Assembly (NCBI GenBank): GCA_003994795.1
Contig: AP018269.1
Span: forward strand, 2,049,346 to 2,113,345
Source: Cylindrospermum sp. NIES-4074
Lineage (GTDB): Bacteria; Cyanobacteriota; Cyanobacteriia; Cyanobacteriales; Nostocaceae
Length of the DNA stretch: 64,000 nucleotides
Direction of reading: 5' to 3'
Shown: piece by piece, positions 1-8,967 of the stretch
How positions within the stretch are numbered: position 1 is the first letter of the stretch
Layout of the letters: the number at the start of each line of letters is the position of its first letter
Position numbers and translations under genes: made by a program
Notes under the pieces: model-generated
Database searches by the model: none
What the model was told of the DNA's origin: nothing
The model's input: only the letters and a program-made list of their open reading frames with translations

Positions 1-1205
1 TAATTGAGCAAAATATTGATGAGTTAGCGCGACTGGAGACTTTAGATAATGGCAAGCCACTGCAAGAGTCTTTGGGCGACTTAGGATTAGTTATCGCCTG
101 TTACCGTTATTATGCAGGTTGGGCTGACAAGGTGCAAGGTAAAACGATCCCCATTAGCGGGCCGTACTTCTGCTACACTCGCCATGAACCAGTGGGTGTA
201 GTAGGTCAAATTATTCCTTGGAATTTTCCGCTGTTGATGCAAGCCTGGAAATTAGCACCAGCTTTGGCAACTGGCAATACTGTGGTTCTCAAAACTGCTG
301 AACAGACGCCTTTATCAGCCTTGCGAGTGGGTGAGTTAATTATTGAGGCTGGGTTCCCCCCTGGTGTGGTGAATATTCTCTCAGGGTATGGGCCAACAGC
401 CGGAAGTGCGATCGCCCGCCACATGGATATTGACAAAGTAGCATTTACAGGCTCAACAGAGGTAGGGCATCTCATATTGGAAGCATCTGCCAAAAGCAAC
501 CTCAAGCGCGTTACTCTCGAACTCGGTGGTAAAAGTCCCAACATCGTCTTTGCTGATGCTGACATGGATGCAGCAATTGCAGGTGCTCATAACGCCTTAT
601 ACTTGAACCAAGGGCAATGCTGTTGTGCTGGTTCGCGGCTGTTCGTTGAAGAAAAGTGCTATGACGATTTTGTGGCCAGGACTGTAGAAAAAGCACAGCA
701 ACGAATTGTGGGCAATCCCTTCGATCCACAAACGGAACAAGGGCCCCAAGTAGACAAAGAGCAATTCGATAAAGTGATGAGTTACATTGAGTCTGGGATG
801 CGAGATGGTGCCCAGATGCTCTGTGGTGGTAATCGAGTTGGAGAAGAGGGTTTTTTCATCGCACCTACAGTTTTTGCAGATGTCCGCGATGATATGAAGA
901 TTGCTCAAGAGGAAATCTTTGGCCCTGTGATGAGCATCATCAAATTTAAAGACATTGACGAGGTAATTCAACGGGCAAATGCCACGATGTATGGACTTGC
1001 GGCAGGTGTGTGGACTAAGGATATTACCAAAGCACACGCGATCGCCAATAACGTTCGTGCTGGTACAATCTGGGTTAATTGCTACGATGTATTCGACGCC
1101 GCTGCACCCTTCGGCGGATTCAAGCAATCTGGGATTGGTCGGGAATTGGGCGAGTATGGCTTACAGCAATATACCGAAGTCAAAACTGTCACCATCAAAC
1201 TCTAG
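1..1205 (+). CDS. Aldehyde dehydrogenase, 5'-truncated by window edge
   Basis: NAD(P)-dependent oxidation of an aldehyde to its acid. The frame is open from the first bases, so the true start lies upstream; the visible part (about 400 codons) covers most of a roughly 490-residue ALDH. Family motifs are clear: the PWNFPLL cofactor-binding segment, the FTGSTEVG turn, the general-base Glu in LELGGKSPN and the catalytic Cys in [11 protein letters not shown]. The three adjacent Cys are typical of the ALDH1/ALDH2 (retinal and mitochondrial) type, and the C-terminal [15 protein letters not shown] motif is intact. The substrate cannot be told from sequence. It ends with TAG and is followed by a repeat-rich gap. 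Confidence 0.95.
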   Translation, partial: IEQNIDELARLETLDNGKPLQESLGDLGLVIACYRYYAGWADKVQGKTIPISGPYFCYTRHEPVGVVGQIIPWNFPLLMQAWKLAPALATGNTVVLKTAEQTPLSALRVGELIIEAGFPPGVVNILSGYGPTAGSAIARHMDIDKVAFTGSTEVGHLILEASAKSNLKRVTLELGGKSPNIVFADADMDAAIAGAHNALYLNQGQCCCAGSRLFVEEKCYDDFVARTVEKAQQRIVGNPFDPQTEQGPQVDKEQFDKVMSYIESGMRDGAQMLCGGNRVGEEGFFIAPTVFADVRDDMKIAQEEIFGPVMSIIKFKDIDEVIQRANATMYGLAAGVWTKDITKAHAIANNVRAGTIWVNCYDVFDAAAPFGGFKQSGIGRELGEYGLQQYTEVKTVTIKL

Positions 1206-1320
1206 TTCAGCTGACTGAATGCTCTGCCGCTTTTTTGAGGGTTAACTTGGCAACATCCCCCCTGATTCTGCTGGTCGAAGGGAATTACAGCAGTTTTCAT
1301 CTATTTGAGCCACATCTATC

Positions 1321-1550
1321 GTAGGGGCACAGCAGTGCTCATTGGTGTCAACTTAAGCTCAAATCGTTGTCCCACAGCCGTTTGACCCCACCCCTCAATC
1401 CCCTCCCCTCATGAGGGGAGGGGAGGTTTTGATTTATCAAAACCGGGGTGGGGTTCTTCTGGCTTGGTTGGTAATTGAATAAGTTTGATATAACGCCATT
1501 ACAAGGGTTTCTCCTTAAGTTGACACTCATGAGCAGTGCTGTGCCCCTAC
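1321..1550. repeat. 230-bp MITE-like element with about 43-bp terminal inverted repeats
   Basis: The ends start GTAGGGGCACAGCA and finish TGCTGTGCCCCTAC. About 43 bases at each end pair with a few mismatches and continue through TGTCAACTTAAG. An internal palindrome around CCCTCATGAGGGG and a CCCCACC/GGTGGGG pair lie in the middle. No reading frame is conserved inside. The long inverted termini and absence of coding capacity fit a non-autonomous miniature transposable element. The rest of the 1206-1824 gap (1206-1320 and 1551-1824) shows nothing I can name. Confidence 0.7.
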
Positions 1551-1824
1551 CGTGTGGTCTATTTACCTGAAAATCGCTGTAAGGGGGGATAAAGAATTAA
1601 ATATTATAAATTAAAAATTAAAAGTTGTTCCTGTAGCGTCAGGAAGTGAAGACTGTTTTTAACTCTTATTTCCACCTCGACTAAAACAAAAGTTAGGTGT
1701 AGACGTGGGCTTTGATGTTCCCGTAGGTATGGGTATGAGACTCCAACATCTTGTTAAAATATCATATTTGCTATAGGGTAGCGACTACAGATATTGTATT
1801 GCTTGCAACCTAAAGAAAATTCTT

Positions 1825-3015
1825 ATGATAATTGCGATCGCTAAGAGATTTTCCCAGTACATGGTGAGGTGGAAGGTACATCACGGCAAAAACAACAGTA
1901 GGCATTTTCGGCATTCGCATATTTCGCTGGGGTTAATAGGCGGACTACTGGTATTATTGCTGGTAATGTCCCCAGGAGTAGCCCAACAGCCAGCACCTGC
2001 GCCATCATCTACACAATCATTATTAGTAGCAACACGTGCCATACGACCCTTTGTATTTACAGAGAAAGGTCAGCTAACAGGATTTAGTATTGACCTTTGG
2101 CGCACCATAGCCAGTCAAATAGGTGCAGAGTCTAAGTTTGTTGAGTATTCAACTGTGCCAGAATTGCTCTCTGCTGTGGAAACCGGCAAAGCCAACTTAG
2201 GAATTTCAGCCATCTCAATTACAGCCGAACGACAGCAGCGGTTTGATTTCTCTTTACCCATGTTTGCTGGAGGGCTTCAAATTCTGGTACGCAGCACAGA
2301 GTCCAGCAGTGGAGGCTTTCCCAATATTTTGCAATTGTTTTTCTCCGCTGCCCTATTACAAGTAATTGGCATTGCTTTAGTGTTAATTGTCATCTCTGCC
2401 CACATTATTTGGTTGCTTGAGCGTCGCCACGAAGATGGGATGATTGGTAAAGCATACTTTCCTGGCATTTTTAAAGCTTGTTGGTGGGCAGCTGCCACAT
2501 TAGCAACCCAAGCTGATGAAATGCCCAAGGGGCCTCTAGGAAGGCTGACAGCTATTATTTGGATGTTCATCGGAGTTCTGTTCGTCGCCTACTTTACAGC
2601 CAGCGCTACCACTTCGCTCACTGTGCAGCAACTTCAGGGAGATATCAAAAGTGTAGACGATCTACCAGGCAAAGTGGTAGCAACAACTGCTGGTAGTACA
2701 GCAGCGTCATATCTAAGACAACAGAATATTTCCATCTTAGAAGTCCCCAAGATTGAGCAAGCTTACGAGGCTTTGCAAAAGAAAAAAGCTGATGCTGTGG
2801 TGTTTGATGCCCCTGTACTCCTTTTTTATGCTGCCAATGAAGGTAAAGGGAAGGTAGAAGTTGTTGGCAGTATCTTCCGTGATGAAAACTATGGCATTGT
2901 TCTGCCTAACAACAGTCCCTACCGCAAAAAAATTAATAGTGTCCTCTTGAGTCTGAAAGAAAATGGCACTTATCAAGAACTCTATCAAAAATGGTTTGAG
3001 GCTAAAAAATCATGA
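1825..3015 (+). CDS. Ionotropic glutamate receptor-like ligand-gated channel
   Basis: A periplasmic type-3 solute-binding domain split by an ion-channel insert, the layout of prokaryotic glutamate receptors such as GluR0. After a hydrophobic leader (about 34-53), lobe 1 runs 66-155 and carries the ligand-binding Arg region before RFDFSLP (R136/R139). M1 is about 169-197, a re-entrant pore segment about 216-236, M3 about 239-262, and lobe 2 runs 270-390. The pore lacks the TVGYG potassium-filter sequence of GluR0. M3 ends in AYFTASATTSLTV, resembling the SYTANLAAFLTV gate of eukaryotic receptors. 396 residues is typical. Ligand and ion selectivity are unknown; the domain architecture is secure. 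Confidence 0.85.
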   Translation: MIIAIAKRFSQYMVRWKVHHGKNNSRHFRHSHISLGLIGGLLVLLLVMSPGVAQQPAPAPSSTQSLLVATRAIRPFVFTEKGQLTGFSIDLWRTIASQIGAESKFVEYSTVPELLSAVETGKANLGISAISITAERQQRFDFSLPMFAGGLQILVRSTESSSGGFPNILQLFFSAALLQVIGIALVLIVISAHIIWLLERRHEDGMIGKAYFPGIFKACWWAAATLATQADEMPKGPLGRLTAIIWMFIGVLFVAYFTASATTSLTVQQLQGDIKSVDDLPGKVVATTAGSTAASYLRQQNISILEVPKIEQAYEALQKKKADAVVFDAPVLLFYAANEGKGKVEVVGSIFRDENYGIVLPNNSPYRKKINSVLLSLKENGTYQELYQKWFEAKKS

Positions 3016-3054
3016 GGTGATATCATGTCCGGTTGAATACTTATCATACAGCAA

Positions 3055-3139
3055 AGTGCTGAGTGCTGAGTGCTGAGTGGGGAATGAGTGTTGAGTGTTG
3101 AGTGGGGGGTTAGGAGTTAGGAGTTAGGAGTTAGTAGTT
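3055..3139. repeat. Heptamer tandem repeats (STRR type)
   Basis: Runs of TGAGTGC-type heptamers followed by four copies of GTTAGGA. Short tandemly repeated heptanucleotides of this kind are characteristic of heterocystous cyanobacteria. They fill the space between two convergent genes. Confidence 0.8.
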
Positions 3140-3170
3140 TTTCCTTTGCTCCCCCACACTCCCCACACCC

Positions 3171-3986
3171 TTATTCCCGTTTAAGTTGCGCTTTCGCCTG
3201 TTGCCAAAGAGCATCTAACTCTTCCAAGCTGTAATCGGAAAAGGGGCGGTTAATTACTGCCTCCATTTTTTGGATGCGTTGGATAAATCGCTGACTTGTG
3301 CCTTGCAAAGCCGCACTAGGATCAAGATTTTGCCAACGGGCTAGCTGAATAATCGCAAACAGCAAATCTCCTAATTCTGATTGTTGACGTGCTGGGGTTT
3401 CCTCGGCTAAAGCTTGTTGCAATTCCCCCAACTCCTCATGGAACTTTGCCCACACCTCATCTATATTTTCCCACTCAAACCCAGCCGCCGCAGCCTTTTG
3501 GGAAATCTTCATTGCCGCTGTTAGTGGGGGAAAAGTCCGCCGATAACGGTTAAGTTTATAACTAAGCTTTTGAGTATCTGAAGAAGTTTCTCCCTTTTCT
3601 TCAGCTTTGATTTGTTCCCAATTTTGCTGGATATCATCCATACTTTGCACCGACACATCACCAAATACATGGGGATGACGGCGAATTAACTTTTGAGAAA
3701 TGCCTTGGACGACATCTTGCAAAGAAAATTGCCCAGACTCACTAGCAATTTGGGCTTGCAATACCACTTGTAATAATAAATCTCCTAACTCTTCAGCGAT
3801 CGCCTTTTTATCACCACTTTGGATCGCCTCCACCACCTCATAAGCTTCCTCAATCACATAAGGAGTAAGGCTTTCCGGAGTTTGCGCCAAATCCCACGGA
3901 CAACCACCATTAGGCGATCGCAATTTTGCCACCACCTCAATTAACTCTTGCAATGCCCCTAATGTCTGATTTTGATGAGAGTCCAT
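3171..3986 (-). CDS. mazG: Nucleoside triphosphate pyrophosphohydrolase MazG
   Basis: House-cleaning enzyme hydrolysing NTPs/dNTPs to NMP and pyrophosphate. Two MazG domains are visible. The N-terminal one has CPWDLAQTPESL, then the metal-binding EEAYEVVEAI and EELGDLLLQVV helices. The second, around residues 150-250, has EELGELQQA and ELGDLLFAIIQLAR. The 271-residue length is normal. An ATG start is used. The downstream (left) gap is heptamer repeats, and upstream lies a DUF2227 gene on the same strand. Confidence 0.95.
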   Translation of the reverse strand: MDSHQNQTLGALQELIEVVAKLRSPNGGCPWDLAQTPESLTPYVIEEAYEVVEAIQSGDKKAIAEELGDLLLQVVLQAQIASESGQFSLQDVVQGISQKLIRRHPHVFGDVSVQSMDDIQQNWEQIKAEEKGETSSDTQKLSYKLNRYRRTFPPLTAAMKISQKAAAAGFEWENIDEVWAKFHEELGELQQALAEETPARQQSELGDLLFAIIQLARWQNLDPSAALQGTSQRFIQRIQKMEAVINRPFSDYSLEELDALWQQAKAQLKRE

Positions 3987-4043
3987 AAAAAACCTCTGCG
4001 TTACTCTGCGTTTCCCTCAGCGTTACTCTGCGTTAAAAAACTA

Positions 4044-4607
4044 TTACCGCTTTCCCGTAGCACGACGACTGCGACTTTTAACTTTACGTTTCTTAATTTT
4101 GCCACTAGGCAGCAACCCCTGCACCCCCTGCTTTTGGAACCGCTTGTAAGCCGAACCGCCCCAATCACTGAGAGAATGACTCATAGCACCAAGTTCAAAC
4201 CCCAAAAACAGGGCGAAAACTTCCCCACTGTAAAGAAAAAGCGATCGCCCCAAATCCCCCCAACTAAAAGCAATATTCGCCAACTTAGCCCCCACCACTG
4301 CCAAAATTGCCAGAATACTCCCCAGATAAACCACCCGCAGCATCGTCCCAATAATTGGCCCGTGGGATAAGAAAGAACGATGGCGCAAACTTTTTTGATA
4401 AGGTAGCCAAATCCAACGCAAAAACCCCCAACGCTGGAATTGCAAAGAGTAAATATCCAAATCCGGGCCAAACATCAGCCCCCCAAACAAAAACCCACCA
4501 GCCACCAACAAAGTTATATTGCCACTGCGAGTCTGCCAGAAAGCCACACCCGCCACCACTGGCAGAGCATATAAAGTAATGCGATCGTGCGTCCGACCAG
4601 AGGGCAT
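4044..4607 (-). CDS. DUF2227 putative metal-binding membrane protein
   Basis: A 187-residue protein starting MPSGRTHDRIT, the hallmark N-terminus of the cyanobacterial DUF2227 family. Conserved polar residues that could bind metal are the early His-Asp, PDLDIYS near residue 50, HRSFLSHGP near residue 77 and HSLSDWG near the C-terminus. Three or four hydrophobic segments suggest an inner-membrane protein. The tail is very basic (KKRKVKSRSRR). The family resembles membrane-bound metal-dependent hydrolases, but no activity is established. It is 57 bp upstream of mazG on the same strand and could be cotranscribed. Confidence 0.8.
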   Translation of the reverse strand: MPSGRTHDRITLYALPVVAGVAFWQTRSGNITLLVAGGFLFGGLMFGPDLDIYSLQFQRWGFLRWIWLPYQKSLRHRSFLSHGPIIGTMLRVVYLGSILAILAVVGAKLANIAFSWGDLGRSLFLYSGEVFALFLGFELGAMSHSLSDWGGSAYKRFQKQGVQGLLPSGKIKKRKVKSRSRRATGKR

Positions 4608-4753
4608 CTTAGGAAATTAAAAGTTAAAAGTTGAATGCTGAGTCAGTATAGCTCAATACCGTTAAAATCAGCTTTTCGTGGACGCCAAAAAAAATTCTCC
4701 AAACACTTGCAAAATCCCCAAATGCTATGCTACCTTAAATAAGTGAAACAAAC

Positions 4754-4826
<73 letters not shown>

Positions 4827-5166
4827 TTTTATTGATTGCTGTGCATTTTCTAATTTGTTATTAGAACCAATCTAGTAGTTTCTGTTTTACAAAAGTAAAA
4901 AGCACATAACCTTTGTACAACACTGTTAAGTCGGTGGCAACTAAAAATACCAGCCACACACAACCCGCACGAGCGGGTTTTAAACTTTTTGAGTCCGCGC
5001 AGGTGGTCACTGAGCTTGCCGTTCGCGTAGCGTCCCGTAGGGAAGTGCGGACTTTGCGGAAAGTGCCGCGACTTCCAATCGTCGGGCAGTTTGTAACTAA
5101 GTTGCTATATATAATACACTTTTTGATAGTATCAAAGATTCGACTCCTTAAATTATTAATTGGCGT
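4827..5166. other. Repeat-bearing intergenic region upstream of leuC
   Basis: No convincing gene. An inverted pair AGTCCGC (4992-4998) and GCGGACT (5047-5053) brackets the GTTCGCGTAGCGTCCCGTAG-type repeat common in Nostoc genomes. The AT-rich 80 bases before leuC probably hold its promoter, but I see no clear hexamers. An 85-codon open frame here is built from the repeat and is not called. Confidence 0.55.
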
Positions 5167-6570
5167 ATGAGCAAAGGTACCCTGTTTGATAAAGTTTGGG
5201 ACTTACACACCGTTGGTACACTGCCATCAGGGCTGACACAACTATTTATTGGACTACACTTAATTCACGAAGTTACCAGTCCCCAAGCCTTTGCCATGCT
5301 CCGGGAGCGGGATTTAAAGGTACTTTTCCCAGAGCGGACTGTGGCTACAGTTGATCATATAGTGCCGACAGAAAATCAGGCACGTCCCTTTGTTGATAGC
5401 TTGGCAGAGGAAATGATCCAGGCTTTAGAAAAAAGCTGTCAAGAAAATAACATCACTTTTTATAACATTGGTTCAGGCAGTCAAGGTATAGTCCACGTTA
5501 TCGCTCCCGAATTGGGGCTGACACAGCCAGGAATGACGATCGCTTGTGGAGATAGTCATACTTCTAGTCATGGGGCATTTGGGGCGATCGCATTTGGGAT
5601 TGGTACCAGCCAAGTAAGGGACGTACTCGCCGCCCAAACCCTAGCCTTATCGAAACTGAAAGTCCGCAAAATTGAAGTTAACGGCGCATTAAACCCTGGT
5701 GTTTACGCCAAAGATGTAATTTTGCACATCATCCGCACCCTTGGCGTTAAAGGTGGAGTGGGCTATGCATATGAATTTGCAGGCACCACCTTTGAGCAAA
5801 TGAACATGGAAGAAAGGATGACAGTTTGCAATATGGCGATCGAAGGTGGTGCCCGTTGCGGTTACGTTAATCCCGACCAAGTTACTTATGATTATCTCAA
5901 AAATAGAGACTTCGCCCCCAAAAACGCAGATTGGGAAAAAGCTGTGGCTTGGTGGGAATCTATTCGCAGTGAAGCCGATGCTGAATATGATGATGCGATC
6001 GTATTTGATGCCGCCGAAATTTCCCCCACCGTAACTTGGGGAATCACACCCGGTCAAGGTATTGGCGTTAACCAGAAAGTCCCCACACCAGACGAACTCC
6101 TCGAAGAAGACCGATTTATTGCTGAAGAAGCTTATCGATACATGGATTTGTTCCCCGGTCAACCGATCCAAGGAACCAAAATTGATGTTTGCTTTATTGG
6201 TAGTTGCACCAACGGACGCATCAGCGACTTGCGGGAAGCTGCCAAAATTGCCAAAGGTCGCCATGTAGCTGAGGGAGTGAAAGCCTTTGTCGTCCCTGGT
6301 TCCGAACGAGTCAAAAAAGAAGCCGAAGCCGAAGGACTAGATAAAATCTTTCAAGAAGCCGGCTTTGAGTGGCGCGAACCGGGATGTTCCATGTGTTTAG
6401 CCATGAACCCCGACAAATTACAGGGAAGACAAATCAGCGCTTCCTCCTCCAACCGCAACTTTAAAGGAAGACAAGGATCATCCTCCGGTCGTACCTTATT
6501 GATGAGTCCGGCTATGGTCGCCACAGCTGCCATAAAAGGCGAAGTAGCAGACGTGCGCGAATTGCTATAA
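5167..6570 (+). CDS. leuC: 3-isopropylmalate dehydratase large subunit LeuC
   Basis: With LeuD it isomerises 2-isopropylmalate to 3-isopropylmalate in leucine synthesis, using a [4Fe-4S] cluster. It has the full 467-residue length. The three cluster cysteines are present: C346 in the SCTNGR motif, and C406 and C409 in CSMC. Other signatures are [11 protein letters not shown], the [13 protein letters not shown] substrate loop and the C-terminal [17 protein letters not shown]. The ATG start gives the family N-terminus [12 protein letters not shown]. leuD follows 161 bp downstream on the same strand. Confidence 0.98.
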   Translation: MSKGTLFDKVWDLHTVGTLPSGLTQLFIGLHLIHEVTSPQAFAMLRERDLKVLFPERTVATVDHIVPTENQARPFVDSLAEEMIQALEKSCQENNITFYNIGSGSQGIVHVIAPELGLTQPGMTIACGDSHTSSHGAFGAIAFGIGTSQVRDVLAAQTLALSKLKVRKIEVNGALNPGVYAKDVILHIIRTLGVKGGVGYAYEFAGTTFEQMNMEERMTVCNMAIEGGARCGYVNPDQVTYDYLKNRDFAPKNADWEKAVAWWESIRSEADAEYDDAIVFDAAEISPTVTWGITPGQGIGVNQKVPTPDELLEEDRFIAEEAYRYMDLFPGQPIQGTKIDVCFIGSCTNGRISDLREAAKIAKGRHVAEGVKAFVVPGSERVKKEAEAEGLDKIFQEAGFEWREPGCSMCLAMNPDKLQGRQISASSSNRNFKGRQGSSSGRTLLMSPAMVATAAIKGEVADVRELL

Positions 6571-6731
6571 CCTCACCCCTAACCCCTCTACCAGGAGGTT
6601 AGGGCATCACTTCTGCCTAAACCCTCTCAAACTTTTCTTCTCTTCCTTTGCGTCCTTTGCGTCCTTTGCGGTTCGTTTCTTCAAAACCTTCCCCAAAACA
6701 CAAAGAAATAATTCAACCAAAACTTAAAATT

Positions 6732-7340
6732 ATGGTGAGTGAAGTTAAAACAGTTTCCGGGCGTGGCGTACCCTTAATAGGTAACGACATCGATACAGAC
6801 CGCATCATTCCCGCCCGCTATTTAAAAGCCGTCACCTTTGATGGTTTAGGCGAAGGCGTATTCATCGATGACCGCAAAGCCTTAAACGGTACACATCCCT
6901 TTGACCAACCACAATATCAAGGGGCAAAAATATTAATAGCCAACCGTAACTTTGGCTGTGGTTCCTCAAGAGAACACGCACCCCAAGCCCTTGCGAAATG
7001 GGGAATTAAAGCCTTGATTGGTGAAAGCTTCGCGGAAATATTCTTTGGTAACTGTGTGGCAATGGGGATACCTTGCGTTACTGTTGAAAGTGCGATCGCC
7101 AAACAACTACAAGATTTAGTTACCGCCAATCCCCAAGCATCTATTACCATAGATTTAGAAAAATTGCAAGCACAAATTGGTGATTACACCGCCCCAGTTG
7201 CAATTGGGGAAGGAACCAGAAGCACCTTTATTTCTGGGACTTGGGACGCCTGCGGCCAGTTAGTAGCCAACGCTGACCAAGTGCGGGTAACTGCTGCAAA
7301 ATTACCCTATGTAGCTTGGGGAACATTAGCCGCGAGTTAA
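6732..7340 (+). CDS. leuD: 3-isopropylmalate dehydratase small subunit LeuD
   Basis: The swivel-domain subunit that completes the LeuC active site. It has 202 residues. I start it at ATG 6732 ([15 protein letters not shown]), because the codons further upstream come from the GCGTCCTTTGCG repeat that fills the leuC-leuD gap. Motifs include [29 protein letters not shown] and [11 protein letters not shown]. The repeat lying between the two subunit genes is a small oddity; cotranscription is still likely. Confidence 0.97.
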   Translation: MVSEVKTVSGRGVPLIGNDIDTDRIIPARYLKAVTFDGLGEGVFIDDRKALNGTHPFDQPQYQGAKILIANRNFGCGSSREHAPQALAKWGIKALIGESFAEIFFGNCVAMGIPCVTVESAIAKQLQDLVTANPQASITIDLEKLQAQIGDYTAPVAIGEGTRSTFISGTWDACGQLVANADQVRVTAAKLPYVAWGTLAAS

Positions 7341-7371
7341 TCTCCCCTTCCTCACAAATTAACATTCCGTA

Positions 7372-7392
7372 GGACAGGCGTCTCGCCTGTCC
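7372..7392. repeat. Short hairpin GGACAGGCG-TCT-CGCCTGTCC
   Basis: A perfect 9-bp stem with a 3-base loop, 32 bp after leuD. It may act as a 3' hairpin for the leu transcript, but no T-run follows (CAATTCC). This dispersed cyanobacterial palindrome is therefore labelled a repeat rather than a terminator. Confidence 0.6.
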
Positions 7393-7475
7393 AATTCCAT
7401 TGGCATAATAAGGAGTAACAACTGCTCACCCAAGGAACATCTTGTAGACTCCACAGTAGCAGGAGAGGAAAAATA

Positions 7476-7766
7476 ATGGCTGAACTCAAACTCAGATCAA
7501 AAGATCCAGATTCCCTCAGACGAATCATTCAAAGTGCTTTGTCAGAAAGATTACAAAGTGTAACAGCAGGAATAAAAAGGACAGAAGAACGTCTTCAGGA
7601 ATTTGAAACCAAATATCAATTATCGACGGAGGAATTTATAACCCGCTTTAATAATGATGAATTATCTCATAATTTTGACTTTGATGAATGGATTGGAGAA
7701 TCTCGAATGTTGATACATTTACAACAATCAAAAGAGTCCATAGAGGAGATTGATTTTGTTAATTGA
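7476..7766 (+). CDS. Small acidic protein, antitoxin-like (partner of a TumE-type toxin)
   Basis: 96 residues, helical and charged, with a clear purine-rich RBS (GAGAGG) before ATG. From memory of the family, short cyanobacterial proteins of this kind, with an ERLQ-x-GIKRTEERLQEFE-like coiled coil and a C-terminal DEWIGE segment, are found directly upstream of TumE/DUF6516-like toxins. Here the follow-on frame begins by overlapping this stop codon but ends after 25 codons. The antitoxin role is therefore an inference from length, composition and context. It could equally be an uncharacterised small protein. Confidence 0.6.
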   Translation: MAELKLRSKDPDSLRRIIQSALSERLQSVTAGIKRTEERLQEFETKYQLSTEEFITRFNNDELSHNFDFDEWIGESRMLIHLQQSKESIEEIDFVN

Positions 7767-7833
7767 AGATTATTCTCTCCATCTCTGCGACAACTACGCC
7801 AAACTCATCGACCGTTCAATACACAATCCTTAA
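7756..7833 (+). pseudogene. Stub of a toxin-like gene after the 7476 antitoxin
   Basis: A TTG-started frame overlaps the end of the preceding gene by 11 bp and encodes only 25 residues (LLIEDYSLHLCDNYAKLIDR...). LIEDY resembles the usual first residues of TumE/DUF6516-type toxins, which are about 110-130 residues long. The following 65 bases contain no continuation in any frame. It is likely the 5' remnant of a deleted toxin gene. Confidence 0.4.
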
Positions 7834-7899
7834 CAATTTGGTAGACAAAGAATTTTCAAAGAATTACCATGTAATTATCTGATTAACTAGGCAAAAATC

Positions 7900-8190
7900 A
7901 TGGCATTGGATCTTCGCAATATCCATCCGTTGTCGGACTTTCAACGGAGCGCTAAATCATTTTTGACCACTTTGAAGGAAACGCAGTCACCAATAGTGCT
8001 TACCGTTAACGGCAAAGCGTCTGTCGTCGTTCAAGATGCGGAAAGCTATCAACGCTTGATAGACCGCATGGAATTACTAGAATCTATGGTCGGAATTCGC
8101 AAAAGTTTAGACGAATTTGAGCAAGGGAAGGGAATCCCCCTAGACGAAGCTTTTCAGCGCTTGCGAGAGAAGCATGACATACCGGATTGA
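7900..8190 (+). CDS. Phd/YefM family antitoxin
   Basis: A 96-residue type II antitoxin. The N-terminal Phd/YefM fold is recognisable from IHPLSDFQRSAKSFLTTLKE followed by SPIVLTVNGKASVVVQDAESYQ, the strand that normally binds operator DNA. The C-terminal half (EQGKGIPLDEAFQRLREKH) is the toxin-binding tail. It should repress its own promoter and neutralise a RelE/ParE toxin. That toxin frame starts inside the last 17 bases of this gene but is reduced to 14 codons, leaving an orphan antitoxin. Confidence 0.88.
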   Translation: MALDLRNIHPLSDFQRSAKSFLTTLKETQSPIVLTVNGKASVVVQDAESYQRLIDRMELLESMVGIRKSLDEFEQGKGIPLDEAFQRLREKHDIPD

Positions 8191-8218
8191 AATCTCACCG
8201 ACTGCTATGGATGATTGA
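8174..8218 (+). pseudogene. RelE/ParE toxin remnant (14 codons)
   Basis: ATG at 8174 overlaps the antitoxin stop by 17 bp, as in intact relBE-type operons. It encodes MTYRIEISPTAMDD and then a stop. MTYRIEISPTA is a standard ParE/RelE N-terminus. The remaining roughly 80 codons are absent from the AT-rich sequence that follows, so this is a deletion remnant. Confidence 0.65.
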
Positions 8219-8367
8219 GTATGATGCAAAAAATTAAATAAAAATCCAGTTCTTGTGGCGCGGACATCCTGCAAGAAAAAAGCAAATAATATAATTTTAT
8301 TAAAACTAGTATTTTTTGTCAATATCATTTAGACTGGTAGTGTGACTCATTTTGTCAGGTTTTTTAA

Positions 8368-8571
8368 ATGCCCGCTCTATCTAAGCAGCACAGCCAAGCG
8401 CAGACTCACCTGACAACAGATGACAACCAACGGCATACAGCCAGAAACTTTAATCAATATATGATCAGTCGGCATAATTGCCCTTGCTGCTCTGATACAT
8501 TACTCCGTCATATACGATTAGGGGGATTGTATTGGCTTTGTAGCCAGTGCAACCAAGAAATGCCAGTATAG
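8368..8571 (+). CDS. Small zinc-ribbon protein of unknown function
   Basis: 67 residues. The C-terminal 35 residues hold NCPCCSDTLLRHIRLGGLYW and then CSQC, a CxxC...CxxC arrangement expected to bind one zinc ion. The N-terminal part is polar and probably disordered. I recognise it only as a conserved-looking small cyanobacterial protein. An ATG start follows a T-rich leader. Confidence 0.6.
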   Translation: MPALSKQHSQAQTHLTTDDNQRHTARNFNQYMISRHNCPCCSDTLLRHIRLGGLYWLCSQCNQEMPV

Positions 8572-8654
8572 AAGTCATTGCTGGAACTGGAATACTTGCG
8601 TTTTGCCAGCATTTCAGTCACTCTAGTTTTACCCAACTCAAAGTAAATTTTTTT

Positions 8655-8888
8655 ATGACTAACGGCCCTTTGCGTGAAGCACCTCGTAACCAGCGAGCAA
8701 CTGTAATTCGTACAAGTAATGAGTTTATTCTCCTAGAATGGCTAAAGTCTACTGGTCGTCTCATACCGCGTGAACATCAAGAATCTGAGTATCTCAATGA
8801 AGTAGAAGAAATCTCAGAGATTATGGATCTTGATGATATCCCTTATGATCATGACGATGACGACTCAGACATTAGTTTAGACGAATAA
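8655..8888 (+). CDS. DUF3134 family protein
   Basis: 77 residues, starting at ATG 8655 (MTNGPLREAPRNQR). The longer in-frame extension overlaps the zinc-ribbon gene and lacks family character. The protein has a basic N-terminal half (ATVIRTSNEFILLEWLKSTG) and an extremely acidic tail with a run of Asp residues. I place it in the cyanobacterial DUF3134 family from memory of these residues; no function is known. A perfect palindrome lies directly after its stop. Confidence 0.7.
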   Translation: MTNGPLREAPRNQRATVIRTSNEFILLEWLKSTGRLIPREHQESEYLNEVEEISEIMDLDDIPYDHDDDDSDISLDE

Positions 8889-8890
8889 AC

Positions 8891-8926
8891 AAATGTAGAG
8901 ACGTTTCATGAAACGTCTCTACATTT
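8891..8926. repeat. Perfect 36-bp palindrome (terminator-like, dispersed)
   Basis: An 18-bp half-site, AAATGTAGAGACGTTTCA, is followed at once by its exact complement. Near-identical palindromes occur at 13103-13134 and 24178-24207, so this is a dispersed repeat that may also serve as a bidirectional terminator between convergent genes. Confidence 0.85.
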
Positions 8927-8967
8927 CACCCTTTCTGAATTGAGGTTAGATGTTTTTGGTGTGCATT

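Noticed and set aside
3055-3139. Heptamer repeats as a CRISPR or origin iteron array
   Set aside because: The units are 7 bp, contiguous and of two kinds, typical of cyanobacterial STRR sequences, with no DnaA-type motif.
4913-5170. An 85-codon open frame between tRNA-Val and leuC
   Set aside because: It is largely made of the GTTCGCGTAGCGTCCCGTAG repeat and overlaps the leuC start; no protein-like features.
5689-6264. A 191-codon open frame antisense to leuC
   Set aside because: It is a shadow of leuC in the opposite strand; leuC is complete and has all cluster cysteines.
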